Shown in pieces: positions 18,431 to 28,778 of a DNA stretch of 64,000 nucleotides. The stretch spans positions 1,054,001 to 1,118,000 of the forward strand of contig NZ_LT799838.1 in NCBI RefSeq assembly GCF_900168255.1, in the 5' to 3' direction. The notes under the pieces are model-generated. The model was not told the DNA's origin and made no database searches. It was given only the letters and a program-made list of their open reading frames with translations. Source of the stretch: Psychrobacter sp. DAB_AL43B (GTDB taxonomy: Bacteria; Pseudomonadota; Gammaproteobacteria; Pseudomonadales; Moraxellaceae). A program made the translations under genes and the position numbers. Positions within the stretch are counted from its first letter, which is position 1. Each line of letters starts with the position of its first letter.

Positions 18431-18486
18431 GACACATCCTGTCTGGTTGCGTAAAGCTAAGGTTGGACTGTTATAGGCACAATCCA

Positions 18487-18519
18487 TAAAAAAAGCGGTT
18501 ATTGCTAACCGCTTTTTAT
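18487..18519 (-). terminator. Terminator between terD copy and DUF475 gene
   Basis: AAAAAGCGGTTA (18490-18501) pairs with TAACCGCTTTTT (18506-18517) around a 4-base loop, with T-runs on both strands. It ends the transcript of the terD copy upstream. Confidence 0.9.
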
Positions 18520-18692
18520 GCATAAATTTAAGAGAAACATAAAGCATTATTGGGCGTTTGGCTATCAATAATTACAACTATTTTGCAACTATTTGCAACT
18601 GTCTATAGCGTACTTTTAGTGGCCTCAAGCTAACGACTGTCGATCACCAATAAAATGCTTATCATTAGTTTTATGCTGGTCGTAATTTGGTA

Positions 18693-19268
18693 TTAGATAA
18701 CAACGCCATATTGCTGACACATTGCTTGCAAACCGCCTGAATAACCTTGACCAACCGCGCGGAATTTCCATTCAGCATTATGACGATAGACTTCACCAAA
18801 CACCATCGCAGTCTCGACAGAGTAATCTTCTGCTAAGTCAAAACGCACCACTTCAGCACCTGTTTCTTCATTGACGACGCGAATAAAGGCATTAGCAACT
18901 TGACCGAAGTTTTGGCTACGAGCGGCAGCATCATGAATAGTCACGGTCACGACAATTTTATCAACGTCAGCTGGAACTTGAGTCAGGTTTACTTTAACGA
19001 CTTCATCATCCCCATCGCCTTCGCCAGTACGGTTATCACCCGTATGCTCAACCGCGCCGTTGTCAGACTTAAGCTGATTATAGAAAATAAAATCATGGTC
19101 GCCGCGTACTTTGCCCGCGCTGCTGAGCAAGAAAACGCTAGCATCAAGATCGAACTCGGCACCAGAGGTTGCGCGCTCATCCCAGCCAAGACCGATAAGG
19201 AGCTTGGTTAGATTTGGGTCGGTTTTGGTGAGCGATAAATTACCGCCTTTATTCAATGATAAAGCCAT
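18693..19268 (-). CDS. terE: Tellurium resistance protein TerD/TerE (second copy)
   Basis: 191 residues, with the same layout as the TerD at 16287-16862: [43 protein letters not shown] and [14 protein letters not shown]. All calcium-loop acids are kept. The start has AAGGATATATC directly upstream. The terE label is a convention for the second TerD copy and is not proved by sequence. A terminator follows it before the DUF475 gene, so it is probably transcribed alone. Confidence 0.9.
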   Translation of the reverse strand: MALSLNKGGNLSLTKTDPNLTKLLIGLGWDERATSGAEFDLDASVFLLSSAGKVRGDHDFIFYNQLKSDNGAVEHTGDNRTGEGDGDDEVVKVNLTQVPADVDKIVVTVTIHDAAARSQNFGQVANAFIRVVNEETGAEVVRFDLAEDYSVETAMVFGEVYRHNAEWKFRAVGQGYSGGLQAMCQQYGVVI

Positions 19269-19342
19269 GATATATCCTTGTTATTAGAGTAGGGTAAATT
19301 GCGATACTAAATATGTTTATTAGGTAGCGCTCTATCATAACA

Positions 19343-19378
19343 ACAAAAAATGACCCAATCAAAGCCGATTGAGTCATT
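19343..19378 (-). terminator. Intrinsic terminator of rlmKL
   Basis: AATGACCCAATC (19349-19360) and GATTGAGTCATT (19367-19378) form a 12-base stem with one G-U pair in the minus-strand RNA, followed there by six T. Confidence 0.88.
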
Positions 19379-19497
19379 ATTGTTTTAAAACGGTGATTGC
19401 TTTATTGACTAAAAAATAAGCGCTATCAAACTAAGTGCTTTTATAAAGGCAATTAAACAAATTATTCTCTAACTTATGCTTTTAGTCTGTAGCAAGC

Positions 19498-21819
19498 TTA
19501 ACGATGACGAATCTCAAAGCTTTGATGAATCGGTTTTTTAACATCAAAATCGAAACCAATAGTTTTTTGGGTGATATCGATAATATCGTAGCGCTCGGTC
19601 AATTGTTCATCCAACTCAAAACGGGTAAAGTTATTAGAGAAGTATAAAACACCGTCCGCTGTCAAACGGTTCATCGCCCGATTAATAAGCGCGGTATGGT
19701 CGCGTTGAACATCAAAGGTACCTTGAAACTTTTTGGAGTTTGAAAAAGTTGGCGGATCAATAAAGATAATATCAAATTGCTCAGTATTGTCTTTAATCCA
19801 CTCAAAGATATCGGCGGCAACGAATTGATATTTATTGCGACTGACATCTAGGCCGTTAAGCACAAAATTCTGCTTGCCCCAATCTAAATAGTTTTGTGAT
19901 AAATCAACACTAGTGACTTTTTTAGCGCCAGCCAGTGCCGCGTGTACACTCGCTGTACAAGTATAGGCAAATAAGTTTAGTACGGCTTTGCCACGACTGT
20001 TGTCTTTAATGCGCGCACGCATATTACGATGGTCAATAAAGAGCCCAGTATCGAGATAGTCGGTAAAGTTGACATAGAAATACGCGCCATCTTCACGAGC
20101 AACATAAAACTTACCACGCTTTTCGGTATTACCTTGTTTGCTATATTGGTCATTACCTGATTGACGGGCGCGAGTCTTGATAAAGATTTGTTCACGGTTA
20201 ATACCAAAGACTTCACGAATACCCATTAACGCCAGATTAAAGCGCTTTTTAGCGGTCTCAGGTGGAATGGTTTTTGGTGGCGCATATTCTTGCACGTGCA
20301 CATAATCGCCATATAAATCGACAGCTACTTTGAAGTCGGGCAAATCAGCATTATAAACGCGTAAATTGCTCACATTGTCTTTTTTAGCCAGCTTCTTCAG
20401 TTTGCCAAGATTTTTTTGCAAGCGGTTGATAAAGTCTTGTCCTTCTTCTACTTCAATCTCACGCTTTTCAAAGCGACTAACAAGATTACCCGTTTGCCCA
20501 GCAATCAACGTTCCATAGCGGAAATAAACAGTGATAGCACCATTATGACAACGCAAGGTTTTTGGCTCTTTGATTGGCAGTATATCTACTTGTTCAACAT
20601 TGGACGCTAATATACCAAGCATTGGATTGACATCACTACCCGCAAAGCTGTCTTGCAAAATAAGCCCAATCGCTTGGTACAAAGGTTTAATCATTTCTTC
20701 ATCACCCAAACGCTCACCATAAGGTGGGTTGGTGATGATTAAAGGATTGCTCAATCGACCATCATCAACCAATGGTTTTAGGACGTTACTTAGTTGATCA
20801 AGGGCACGAGTTTCAATGTCTAGTAGCGGCAATAAGTCTTGCAGACCGGCGGCAATTATATTCTTTTCTGTGGCAATGATGGCGCCACTATCGGCATCGA
20901 ATCCCAAGATGAGCGGCAAGGTATCTGGCTGCTCATTAGCAATCTCCAATGCTTCGCGGAAGCGTGTCTGTGCATCATCGATCATCTGTTGCCATAGTGC
21001 ATCATCATGATGCTGCCATTGGTAAAAACCAAACTGATTGGCCGCTTTATCGATACCCACTGCATAATCGCAATGCATGAGTAGCGCTTCAATGATAAAG
21101 GTTCCTGAGCCACACATCGGGTCGATTAGCGCATTATAAAAAGGCGCATTACCAGCTTCGTTTTTCTTATGCCAGCCAGCGCTATAAAGTAGGGCCGCGG
21201 CTAAGTTTTCTTTTAACGGCGCTTCAGTCATCGCCACACGATAACCACGGCGATGCAAACTGGTGCCTGATAAATCTAGATATAGCTCAGCTTGCTTATC
21301 GTTGACTGTCGCAAACACAGAAAAATCTGGATTTTTACTGTCAACATTAGGACGGCTGTCATAAACTTCGTTAAAAGTATCGGCAATTGCATCTTTGATA
21401 CGTAGCATGGCAAACTGCTGACTGACCGCAACACGTTTATCGACAGACAGACGGATGGCAAAGGTTTGCTCTAAGCTGAATTGTTCCGTCCAATTGACCG
21501 ATTTTGCCAAACCATAAAGCTGCTCAGCCACATCGTATTCGGTGTTGATGTTTTTGCGTTTAATGAGCATCAATACGCGAGATGCTACACGCGACCAAAG
21601 GCAAATGGTATATAGATCACGCAATGTACCCGTAACCGCAAGACGGCCCGTACTTTTAATTTCGCTTGCCATACCAAAACTTGTTAGCTCAGTCTGTAGC
21701 GGTACTTCAAGCCCATCGGCACAGGTGATAATAAGGTCAAGCGACAATGCTTGTGAAGATGCTTGTGAAGATAGTTGCGAAGGTGCTATGGAAGAGGCGA
21801 GCGCGGTTGTTTCGGTCAT
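19498..21819 (-). CDS. rlmL: Bifunctional 23S rRNA methyltransferase RlmKL
   Basis: 773 residues. After a low-complexity Ser/Gln N-terminus come a THUMP RNA-binding domain (about 30-190), the RlmL N2-guanine methyltransferase domain with the catalytic NPPYGERLGD, and a C-terminal RlmK domain with LNLFAYTCTASVHAA (SAM site) and IDPPTFSNSKK. The enzyme makes m2G2445 and m7G2069 in 23S rRNA; the fused form is normal in Gammaproteobacteria. AGGTATCCGT precedes the ATG. A 12-base near-tandem repeat (21749-21784) encodes the Ser/Gln-rich start, upstream of the conserved part. Confidence 0.95.
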   Translation of the reverse strand: MTETTALASSIAPSQLSSQASSQALSLDLIITCADGLEVPLQTELTSFGMASEIKSTGRLAVTGTLRDLYTICLWSRVASRVLMLIKRKNINTEYDVAEQLYGLAKSVNWTEQFSLEQTFAIRLSVDKRVAVSQQFAMLRIKDAIADTFNEVYDSRPNVDSKNPDFSVFATVNDKQAELYLDLSGTSLHRRGYRVAMTEAPLKENLAAALLYSAGWHKKNEAGNAPFYNALIDPMCGSGTFIIEALLMHCDYAVGIDKAANQFGFYQWQHHDDALWQQMIDDAQTRFREALEIANEQPDTLPLILGFDADSGAIIATEKNIIAAGLQDLLPLLDIETRALDQLSNVLKPLVDDGRLSNPLIITNPPYGERLGDEEMIKPLYQAIGLILQDSFAGSDVNPMLGILASNVEQVDILPIKEPKTLRCHNGAITVYFRYGTLIAGQTGNLVSRFEKREIEVEEGQDFINRLQKNLGKLKKLAKKDNVSNLRVYNADLPDFKVAVDLYGDYVHVQEYAPPKTIPPETAKKRFNLALMGIREVFGINREQIFIKTRARQSGNDQYSKQGNTEKRGKFYVAREDGAYFYVNFTDYLDTGLFIDHRNMRARIKDNSRGKAVLNLFAYTCTASVHAALAGAKKVTSVDLSQNYLDWGKQNFVLNGLDVSRNKYQFVAADIFEWIKDNTEQFDIIFIDPPTFSNSKKFQGTFDVQRDHTALINRAMNRLTADGVLYFSNNFTRFELDEQLTERYDIIDITQKTIGFDFDVKKPIHQSFEIRHR

Positions 21820-22033
21820 ACGGATACCTGTGGGCTAAATTGATAAATAATGCACATCATAAAATAAGATGTTTAACCGCTAATTTTACCATAATTCAAT
21901 AGAATATGGTTTAAAGCGCTGATGTTTAAGATAACTAGGTGCAAAATGCTCATGTATAAAGCAGGGTGATTTACAAAAAATAGGCCTAGGAAATATGCTT
22001 AATAACATTACGGTATAAATGAGTCGCCAGCTA

Positions 22034-23218
22034 TTAATCGCCATTAGTGAGCTTGGGTTTTTCTTCTACTAGCTGAGTAGTTGTCGCAAACGGCTTAGTG
22101 GCAATCGGATAATCAACGTCTTTTGGCATAAGTAGACGCATATGAGGGTAAGGAGTCGAGATATTAGCGGCATCAAAGGCGCGTTTGATATTCTCTCGTA
22201 AACCCTCTTTAATTTTTGGCATACGAGCAACCGCTGCTGGCTTGACCCAAAAGCGTACGATAAAAAATACGCCGTACTCTCCAATCTCTGCCACGGTCGC
22301 TGAAGTCTCAGGACGGTTAAGTACCACATCGCTATCAGTCAGCACTTGTAAAATCTCCTTGCGCGCGGTATCGATATCATCTTCAAAAGCAATGCGCATC
22401 TGGATATCAAAGCGTATAAAGTTTTTGGAGGTTAGATTAATGACCACAGAAGAGGCAACATTCGAATTAGGTATGATGACTGTAATATTGTCTCGAGTTA
22501 AGACATGGGTAGTGCGCAAAGCGATAACCACGACGCGACCTTCGTTGTCATTGATATTAACCCAATCACCCACTTGGAAAGACTGCTCAAGCAAAATAGT
22601 AATACCGGCAATAAAATTAGCAAGCGTTGATTGCGCAGCAAAACCCACCGCCAAACCGGCGATACCCAAACCTGCCACTAGCGAGACAATATCAAAACCA
22701 AATTGCGCCATGACGCTGGCAAGCCCCAACACTAAAAGTAGCACCGACAAGATATTTTTGAGTAGCTGCTCAATCGAGGCGTTCAGACCATAATGCTGCA
22801 GGACTTTATGAATAATTTGTCCAGATGATGTCCACAGCACGTAATATATCCCAGCCCACGTACTTGCTTTGGCAGTCGCCTTGATAGTATCTGGCTCAAA
22901 ATTAAGCTGACTCATAATGGCAATAAAGCTGGTCACTATCCAAATATAACGCAGTATTGAGCGGACAATTTTTGCGCGGCGCTCATTAAGACGAATTCGA
23001 GATTTACTTTTTTTGAGAATATAAATAGCGAGCCAATAAAAAAATCCCAATACCGCAAGCAGTATTAGGATTTTGATACCAGTACTCACCAATTCTACCA
23101 ATTTAGATGACCAGTCCAATGTCCCTTCATCGATAGAGCCTCCAATAGCAAGATAAAGGCTAGTATGTAAGTCGCGAACAATCTCTTGAAAGAAGTCAGT
23201 AATACTAGCGATTGCCAT
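22034..23218 (-). CDS. Small-conductance mechanosensitive channel, MscS family
   Basis: About 394 residues from the ATG at 23218, which has GGATGAG at the right distance; another ATG at 23230 has no ribosome site. There are four likely N-terminal membrane helices, then the pore helix AGLGIAGLAVGFAAQSTLANFIAG, the adjoining beta domain (QVGDWVNINDNEGRVVVIALRTT) and an alpha/beta C-terminal domain. It releases solutes under hypo-osmotic stress. The size is a little larger than E. coli MscS because of the extra N-terminal helices. It is probably monocistronic. Confidence 0.92.
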   Translation of the reverse strand: MAIASITDFFQEIVRDLHTSLYLAIGGSIDEGTLDWSSKLVELVSTGIKILILLAVLGFFYWLAIYILKKSKSRIRLNERRAKIVRSILRYIWIVTSFIAIMSQLNFEPDTIKATAKASTWAGIYYVLWTSSGQIIHKVLQHYGLNASIEQLLKNILSVLLLVLGLASVMAQFGFDIVSLVAGLGIAGLAVGFAAQSTLANFIAGITILLEQSFQVGDWVNINDNEGRVVVIALRTTHVLTRDNITVIIPNSNVASSVVINLTSKNFIRFDIQMRIAFEDDIDTARKEILQVLTDSDVVLNRPETSATVAEIGEYGVFFIVRFWVKPAAVARMPKIKEGLRENIKRAFDAANISTPYPHMRLLMPKDVDYPIATKPFATTTQLVEEKPKLTNGD

Positions 23219-23392
23219 TGTCTCATCCATGCAAAGTCTGGTTCTAAATTGACTAAGTTCTAAATTAACTAGGTTGTAAAAACTCTAATTATAAATTAGC
23301 TCAAATCGTTGATACAAATCAAGTCTAAATCTGACTGGCATGAGCGATAATGAACATTAAGCATACTATTTATAGTACAGCTTAGTAGTCGA

Positions 23393-24895
23393 TTAAGAGT
23401 TATCTTGCTGCGTGTCATTAGATTGGTAAGGTATCCTCATCATTTGCTGAACATCATGTAACGCGGTACGTAGACCTTCTAAAATAGTGGGGTGATAAAA
23501 AGGCATATCAAGCATGTCCTTGATACTTAAATCATTGGTAATAGCCATCGCTAAAATATGTCCGATATATTCCGCGTCAGGAGCAACCATGCTCGCGCCT
23601 AAGATTCTATCTGTTTTTTTGCAACCATAAATATGCAACAGACCACAGTTGACACCCATCACCCGGCTGCGGCCCTGATTGTCAAAGCTCACTTTTCCAA
23701 TGACATACTCAAGCTCTGAATCTTCTTGGATTTCGGGTAAAGACATGCCGACATTAACGATTTGTGGCGAGCAAAATACGATCGAAAATGGCGTGGCTGG
23801 TGGACGAATATAGGCGTCTTTCTTGTTGTCGCAGACCATGCTACCGGCACTAAAACCTTCATCGCTCGCTACATGTAGTAGTGGAAGATTGGCATTGGCA
23901 TCGCCAACGATATAGACTTCTAAGTCACCGATTTTACCGGTTCTTTTATCGAGCTGCTTTGGACGATTTTTCTCATCAAGCTCGACGCCGAGATTTTCAA
24001 CGCCCAACTCATCTATATTATTGCGGCGACCTGTGGCGACCAATACATACTCACCTTGCCACTGCTGTGACGCGCCAGCACTATCTTCATAGTCAATAAA
24101 TGCGGCTGCACTGGCTGCATTGTCCGCATTTGTTTGGCTACCAACATTGATGATCTTACTACCCAAATGCATGGTCAGTTCGCGACTTAAACAATCAATG
24201 GCTTTGTTATTTATATCATCATCTTTTAAACCAGCAACTCGTTTGACCTGATTAAATAGAGTAACGTCAACGCCTAAGCGTGTGAAGGCTTGAGCAAGCT
24301 CTAAACCGATGGCACCTGCGCCAACCACCGCCATTGATTTTGGTAAATCAGCAAGCTCAAAGACGGTATCTGAGGTGAGTAACGTTTTGCCAAGCTTCTT
24401 TGCCCAGTCATCTGGAATAAAGGTTGAGCTGCCAGTGGCGACGATAATTTTCTCTGCTTCAATCAACTCATCGTTGACTTCAATAAGCCCTTGCTTATTA
24501 ATATGAGCACGTCCGGCTATTTTGTTGTTTTCAGGCCAGCTGTCCACTTGTTCTTTAATATAGTTGGCAAAATGACTGCGCTCAGCGCGAACGCGTTCCA
24601 TGACCTGCTTGCCATCTATCTGAGCGCTGGCATGAACGCCAAACTCGCTAGAATGATTGGTATCGTAAGCACGGTCAGCCGCTGCAATGAGTAATTTACT
24701 CGGCATACAACCAATCTCAATACAAGTGGTTGTCCAGAATCCATCATTAATGATAAGGGCATCTTCTTTTATTTTTCTGGCTTGGCGAAAGGCATTCTGC
24801 CCAGCAGTGCCAGCACCAATAATCGCAACAGATACCTTGCGTGTCACTTTTTTATCATTACTATGATCAGATGCGCTATCAGGCTGTTTATTCAT
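23393..24895 (-). CDS. FAD-dependent pyridine nucleotide-disulfide oxidoreductase (Lpd-like)
   Basis: 500 residues. It has an FAD-binding GAGTAG near residue 27, the redox-active pair C58-x4-C63 in TTCIEIGCMPSK, an NAD(P)-binding VVGAGAIGLELA, and a C-terminal dimerisation domain with the active-site FYHPTILEGLRTAL (His...Glu pair). This architecture matches dihydrolipoyl dehydrogenases and mercuric-reductase relatives. No 2-oxoacid dehydrogenase E1/E2 genes are nearby and there is no HMA domain, so the partner and substrate are unknown. An N-terminal tail of about 20 charged residues precedes the fold. Confidence 0.85.
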   Translation of the reverse strand: MNKQPDSASDHSNDKKVTRKVSVAIIGAGTAGQNAFRQARKIKEDALIINDGFWTTTCIEIGCMPSKLLIAAADRAYDTNHSSEFGVHASAQIDGKQVMERVRAERSHFANYIKEQVDSWPENNKIAGRAHINKQGLIEVNDELIEAEKIIVATGSSTFIPDDWAKKLGKTLLTSDTVFELADLPKSMAVVGAGAIGLELAQAFTRLGVDVTLFNQVKRVAGLKDDDINNKAIDCLSRELTMHLGSKIINVGSQTNADNAASAAAFIDYEDSAGASQQWQGEYVLVATGRRNNIDELGVENLGVELDEKNRPKQLDKRTGKIGDLEVYIVGDANANLPLLHVASDEGFSAGSMVCDNKKDAYIRPPATPFSIVFCSPQIVNVGMSLPEIQEDSELEYVIGKVSFDNQGRSRVMGVNCGLLHIYGCKKTDRILGASMVAPDAEYIGHILAMAITNDLSIKDMLDMPFYHPTILEGLRTALHDVQQMMRIPYQSNDTQQDNS

Positions 24896-25057
24896 ATTAT
24901 TCTCAAATAAAAATGGTTTAATGATTGATTGGTGTTTTAGTGGTCGGCTCTATTTTGATGTCAATTTATTGATAGAATCCAACTTAAATAAAAAACTGAC
25001 TATCAAAAGCACAATGAAAGAATATCAAAAAAAAGTATCGCAAAATTTCTAAACAAA

Positions 25058-25555
25058 CTAGGGTACTAGTGTGGCTAATAAACGCTCTGTATAGTCTTTT
25101 GCCCGTAGATTGCGCTGCGCATGAGTGAGATTGCCATTTTTATCAAATACAAATGCTGAACGTACAAGACCCAAAGTGATTTTGCCATACATGTTTTTTT
25201 CTTTAATCACGTCAAAATATTGGCACAGTTTTTCATCACTATCACTGATAAGGGAAATATTAAGATGGTGTTTAGCAATGAAGTTTTCGTGAGATTCGAC
25301 ACTATCGCGTGAAACCCCAATGATGTCATAGCCTAAATCATCAAACTCATTAAGATGAGCGGTAAATTCTGTCGCTTGTGTGGTACAGCCAGGCGTATTG
25401 TCTTTTGGATAAAAATAAAGGATCAGTCCTTTACTCGTATTAGCCACGAGCTCTTTTAGACTAATGTCGTCATGGATAAAATTGCCGTCTAGCTCGCGTA
25501 CGATCGTAACTGGGAAATCAGGTAGAGTAATGGTTTCTGTGGTCGGCTTTGCCAT
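25058..25555 (-). CDS. bcp: Thiol peroxidase of the BCP (AhpC/TSA) family
   Basis: A 165-residue cytosolic peroxiredoxin. The peroxidatic cysteine is C57 in YPKDNTPGCTTQATEF. Many BCP enzymes carry the resolving cysteine five residues later, but here that position is alanine; the other cysteine is at about residue 111 (KLCQYF). It would reduce hydrogen peroxide and organic peroxides using thioredoxin. It is a single gene between the flavin reductase and a small secreted protein, with AAGGATTTT before the ATG. Confidence 0.92.
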   Translation of the reverse strand: MAKPTTETITLPDFPVTIVRELDGNFIHDDISLKELVANTSKGLILYFYPKDNTPGCTTQATEFTAHLNEFDDLGYDIIGVSRDSVESHENFIAKHHLNISLISDSDEKLCQYFDVIKEKNMYGKITLGLVRSAFVFDKNGNLTHAQRNLRAKDYTERLLATLVP

Positions 25556-25666
25556 CGTAAAATCCTTATTAGTTTTGGTTAAGCATATAGTGTTATTAGT
25601 GGTCTTATTATAGGCAGATTAATAGAAATAAATACTCGGCTTTACACTTCACTTATGTATTAGCAA

Positions 25667-25696
25667 CAAAAAAGACTGGCAATGACCAGTCTTTTG
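25667..25696 (-). terminator. Terminator of the small secreted protein gene
   Basis: AAAAGACTGG (25670-25679) pairs with CCAGTCTTTT (25686-25695), with a T-run on the minus strand after the stem. It lies about 20 bases after the stop at 25717. Confidence 0.88.
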
Positions 25697-25716
25697 TATT
25701 TTCGAGCAATTATTGG

Positions 25717-26046
25717 TTAAGCAGGTTTTTGTGGCTGCTTTAAATCTAAACCAACGGTACATTGTTGCAAATCTTTTTGCATTTTCTTCACATAAGGTAG
25801 GTTTGATGGGTCTTTTTTGTTTTGCGCGTAGCTTTCAATTTCCCACATTTGACCAATGGTCATATTGCTACGGACACCAATGGTGCAATCACAAAGTTTG
25901 GTTGCTGTGCTTTTGTCAGCCACTTTATATTTAACCGCGCCGTTGACGCAGGTATTGATGTTACTTTGTTTAATATCGGCAGCATTTGCTTGTGGCATTG
26001 CAAACAAGGCAGCGAGAGCTAGGGGTAATACTGGCAACAACTTCAT
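25717..26046 (-). CDS. Small secreted protein, function unknown
   Basis: 109 residues with a clear signal peptide (MKLLPVLPLALAALFAM, cleavage after QANA). The mature part has four cysteines (in NTCVNG, KLCDC and QQCTVG) that could form two disulfides in the periplasm. I do not recognise a named domain, though similar short secreted proteins occur in Moraxellaceae. It is monocistronic with its own terminator. AGGATATTT lies before the ATG. Confidence 0.75.
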   Translation of the reverse strand: MKLLPVLPLALAALFAMPQANAADIKQSNINTCVNGAVKYKVADKSTATKLCDCTIGVRSNMTIGQMWEIESYAQNKKDPSNLPYVKKMQKDLQQCTVGLDLKQPQKPA

Positions 26047-26313
26047 AAATATCCTCTTACGGGTGACGTCAATTTCTTAAATTTTATATTCACGGCAAAA
26101 CTTGTTACTTTAATGAGTGCTTGTTTTTATATATTGAGCTATATAGCAGCACTCATATCTTGTGATAGGTTTATTCGTCCATACCATAGCAAGTATATTG
26201 CTTAAAATACAACGGCAGCGTGCTGTGTTAATGCAAGCGAATGTTTCGCGAATGTTTAATGGTCTTTATTTTAAGACAATTACTCTTATTTTTTAAGATA
26301 ATTATTTTTGCTA

Positions 26314-27093
26314 TTACGATTGATAATGGGTTGGATCAGCAATGCCTACTTGCGCAAAACCTTGACGGCGCAAGGCACAACTATCACAGACACCGCAGGC
26401 AAGACCCTTTGCATCTGCTTGATAACAAGAAATCGTCTGTCCATAATCGACTCCTAGCGATAGACCAAGCTCGATAGTTTTGGCTTTTGATAGTTGTTGC
26501 AGCGGTGTTTGAATCGATAAATGATGACCGGTCACGCCAGCTTTGGTGGCAAGGTTTGCCATATGTTGAAAGGCTGCAATGTACTCAGGACGGCAGTCAG
26601 GATAGCCTGAATAATCAACTGAGCTAACGCCAATCACAATATGATTGGAGTCGGTCACTTCTGCCACTGCCAGCGCATAAGATAAAAATATGGTATTGCG
26701 CGCTGGTACATAAGTATTTGGAATGGCGTCGTTATCAATCTCATCATGCTTTTTATTAGGGAATTTATCGGCATCGCCATCAGGCACAATCATACTGTGG
26801 TCGGTTAGCGATGAGCCCCCAAGCTGTGCGATGTCGATATCAATGACTCTATGATTCACCTCTGCGGCGTCAGCGATGGCTTTGGCGGCGACAAGCTCAC
26901 TATTATGACGTTGACCATAGTCAAAACTGACTGCTGTCACAGAGGCATAGCGCGCCTTTGCCCAATATAAACAAGTCACTGAATCAAGTCCGCCTGACAG
27001 TAGCACAACAGCATTTTGGCTCTTATGAAGTGCATTCAAGTCGGCAGTGCTTTCTTGATTAGGGGAAGTGGTCTGTGGAGTAACGTTCGTCAT
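26314..27093 (-). CDS. queC: 7-cyano-7-deazaguanine synthase
   Basis: A 259-residue cytosolic enzyme that converts 7-carboxy-7-deazaguanine to preQ0 with ATP and ammonia in queuosine synthesis. The PP-loop SGGLDSVT is at residues 33-40. The zinc-binding cysteines are in GLACGVCDSCALRRQGF near the C-terminus. Motif YVPARNTIFLSYALA is typical of QueC. An N-terminal tail of about 25 residues precedes the fold. It is divergent from ttcA, another tRNA-modification gene. No preQ1 riboswitch is visible in front of it. Confidence 0.95.
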   Translation of the reverse strand: MTNVTPQTTSPNQESTADLNALHKSQNAVVLLSGGLDSVTCLYWAKARYASVTAVSFDYGQRHNSELVAAKAIADAAEVNHRVIDIDIAQLGGSSLTDHSMIVPDGDADKFPNKKHDEIDNDAIPNTYVPARNTIFLSYALAVAEVTDSNHIVIGVSSVDYSGYPDCRPEYIAAFQHMANLATKAGVTGHHLSIQTPLQQLSKAKTIELGLSLGVDYGQTISCYQADAKGLACGVCDSCALRRQGFAQVGIADPTHYQS

Positions 27094-27495
27094 AGTGGTA
27101 TCTATTATTGGTTTACGAAAAACCCCTATTTTAGCAAAAATACGGTCATTACTGAACCTTAGAGACAGTATTAAAATAATATTAAAGCAATATTATAAAA
27201 TTGGAAAAAATGCCTTATAAGCCGTCAGCCGTTATTTATCCATAGGGCAGGGTTTAGACGAATTTGGAGGTTTAATACTATAATTTAATGTCATATTTTC
27301 AATCTGTTAGCAAATTTTGTTATAATCGCTGCTGCTTTAAAGTTCTGTTTCATTGAAAAGCAGCAATGCTAGCACATAGCCAGATATCGTTTTATCGCAA
27401 CCCTTTTTATATTAAGTTGATTGATTTTTTATATTAAATCAATTTATTTCACATTTTTATAGTAAAACAATCCTTGTAAAGACATTGAGTAATTT
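27094..27495. other. Divergent intergenic region between queC and ttcA
   Basis: About 400 bases, very AT-rich, without a convincing gene. It must hold the promoters of both flanking genes; I cannot pick confident promoter boxes. There are several T-rich tracts close to ttcA. Confidence 0.5.
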
Positions 27496-28674
27496 ATGAC
27501 CGCAGCCACCTTGTTTACGCCAAAAATCACGCCTCAGTTTGAAGATAGCTCTATGAATGCTGACTTGTACAGTTATGATTTGGAAGCTGGTGTCGAGTCT
27601 GGTATAGATGAAATACAATACGATGAGGGCGATGTTGATTCTACTGATGAGCAAGCTGCTGAAACCTTGACGGACGAGCAAGAATTGACTGAGTCTGCAT
27701 ACTTTCGCAAGTTACAAAAAAAGCTACGCCGCCAAGTATCATGGGCGATTCGTGATTTTAATATGATCGAAGACGGCGATGTGGTAATGGTCTGTGTCTC
27801 AGGCGGTAAAGACAGCTATACTTTGCTTGATATTCTTTTACTGCTAAAACGTATTGCACCGATTAATTTTGATGTCGTGGCGGTCAATCTTGACCAAAAG
27901 CAGCCAGGGTATCCTGAAGAAATTTTGCCAGCATATCTGAACGAGCAGGGCATCGCGCATTATATTTTAGAAAAAGATACTTATAGCATTGTTAAAAGTG
28001 TGGTGCCAGAAGGCAAAACCTATTGTTCGGCATGCTCACGCTTACGCCGTGGCTCACTGTATGGATTTGCCAAACAAATCGGCGCGACCAAGATTGCGCT
28101 AGGTCATCATCGCGACGATATGTTGGCGACTTTCTTTTTGAACTTATTTCATGGCGGTTCGCTGAAGTCTATGCCACCCAAGTTATTGAGTGATGACAAG
28201 CAAAATATGCTTATTCGCCCATTAGCTTATGTCGAAGAAAAGGACATTATTGAATATGCGCGCTTAAAAGAATTTCCGATTATTCCATGCAATTTATGCG
28301 GCAGCCAAACCAACCTACAACGTGCGATTATCAATGATATGCTGCGCGAATGGGATGATGCGCACCCGCAGCGCTTAGCGTCTATTTTTAAAGCGATGCA
28401 AAATGTTGCTCCCTCGCAATTAGCAGATCGCGAGTTGTTCGACTTTGAGCGATTAAGTCTCGAGCGTGACGATAACGAGCGTTTATTTGAAGGTGATAAT
28501 ATTCAAGCTGGGCAAACAGAAAGTCTGGCCGAGATTGGATTACCAGTTGCGCCAAAAACGCAGGTATTCAATCCAAAATTTGCCAGTCATGATACGCAAG
28601 CAGAAAAGCACACTAAGACAGTCAACAGCAGCCAAACAACGCAAAAAATCCCAACGATTAATCCAATTATTTAA
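27496..28674 (+). CDS. ttcA: tRNA 2-thiocytidine biosynthesis protein TtcA
   Basis: 392 residues. It has an acidic N-terminal tail (about 1-70), the PP-loop [11 protein letters not shown] near residue 101, a first cysteine pair in [14 protein letters not shown] and a second in IPCNLCGSQ. The cysteines hold a 4Fe-4S cluster needed to thiolate cytidine 32 of tRNA. The C-terminal 70 residues are poorly conserved and longer than in E. coli TtcA (about 311 residues). The ATG at 27496 has only a weak ribosome site; an ATG at codon 20 is an alternative start. Confidence 0.93.
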   Translation: MTAATLFTPKITPQFEDSSMNADLYSYDLEAGVESGIDEIQYDEGDVDSTDEQAAETLTDEQELTESAYFRKLQKKLRRQVSWAIRDFNMIEDGDVVMVCVSGGKDSYTLLDILLLLKRIAPINFDVVAVNLDQKQPGYPEEILPAYLNEQGIAHYILEKDTYSIVKSVVPEGKTYCSACSRLRRGSLYGFAKQIGATKIALGHHRDDMLATFFLNLFHGGSLKSMPPKLLSDDKQNMLIRPLAYVEEKDIIEYARLKEFPIIPCNLCGSQTNLQRAIINDMLREWDDAHPQRLASIFKAMQNVAPSQLADRELFDFERLSLERDDNERLFEGDNIQAGQTESLAEIGLPVAPKTQVFNPKFASHDTQAEKHTKTVNSSQTTQKIPTINPII

Positions 28675-28713
28675 CTTGTTGTTAGTGATATCTCTTTAGA
28701 TTATCTCCATAAA

Positions 28714-28748
28714 AAAACCAGCTCATTATAGATTAATGGCTGGTTTTC
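28714..28748. terminator. Bidirectional terminator between ttcA and fixH
   Basis: AAAACCAGC (28714-28722) pairs with GCTGGTTTT (28739-28747), with further pairing inside the loop and T-runs on both strands. It serves converging ttcA and fixH-like genes. Confidence 0.88.
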
Positions 28749-28778
28749 TTATTTTAGCAATGTTTACTTTTAACCATA

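Noticed and set aside
22185..22793. 202-codon frame on the strand opposite the MscS gene
   Set aside because: Codon composition follows the MscS gene in another frame and the translation is Ser/Thr/Lys-rich without any family-like pattern.
27094..27495. Possible preQ1 riboswitch ahead of queC
   Set aside because: None of the short conserved preQ1 aptamer elements could be read on the minus strand near the queC start.
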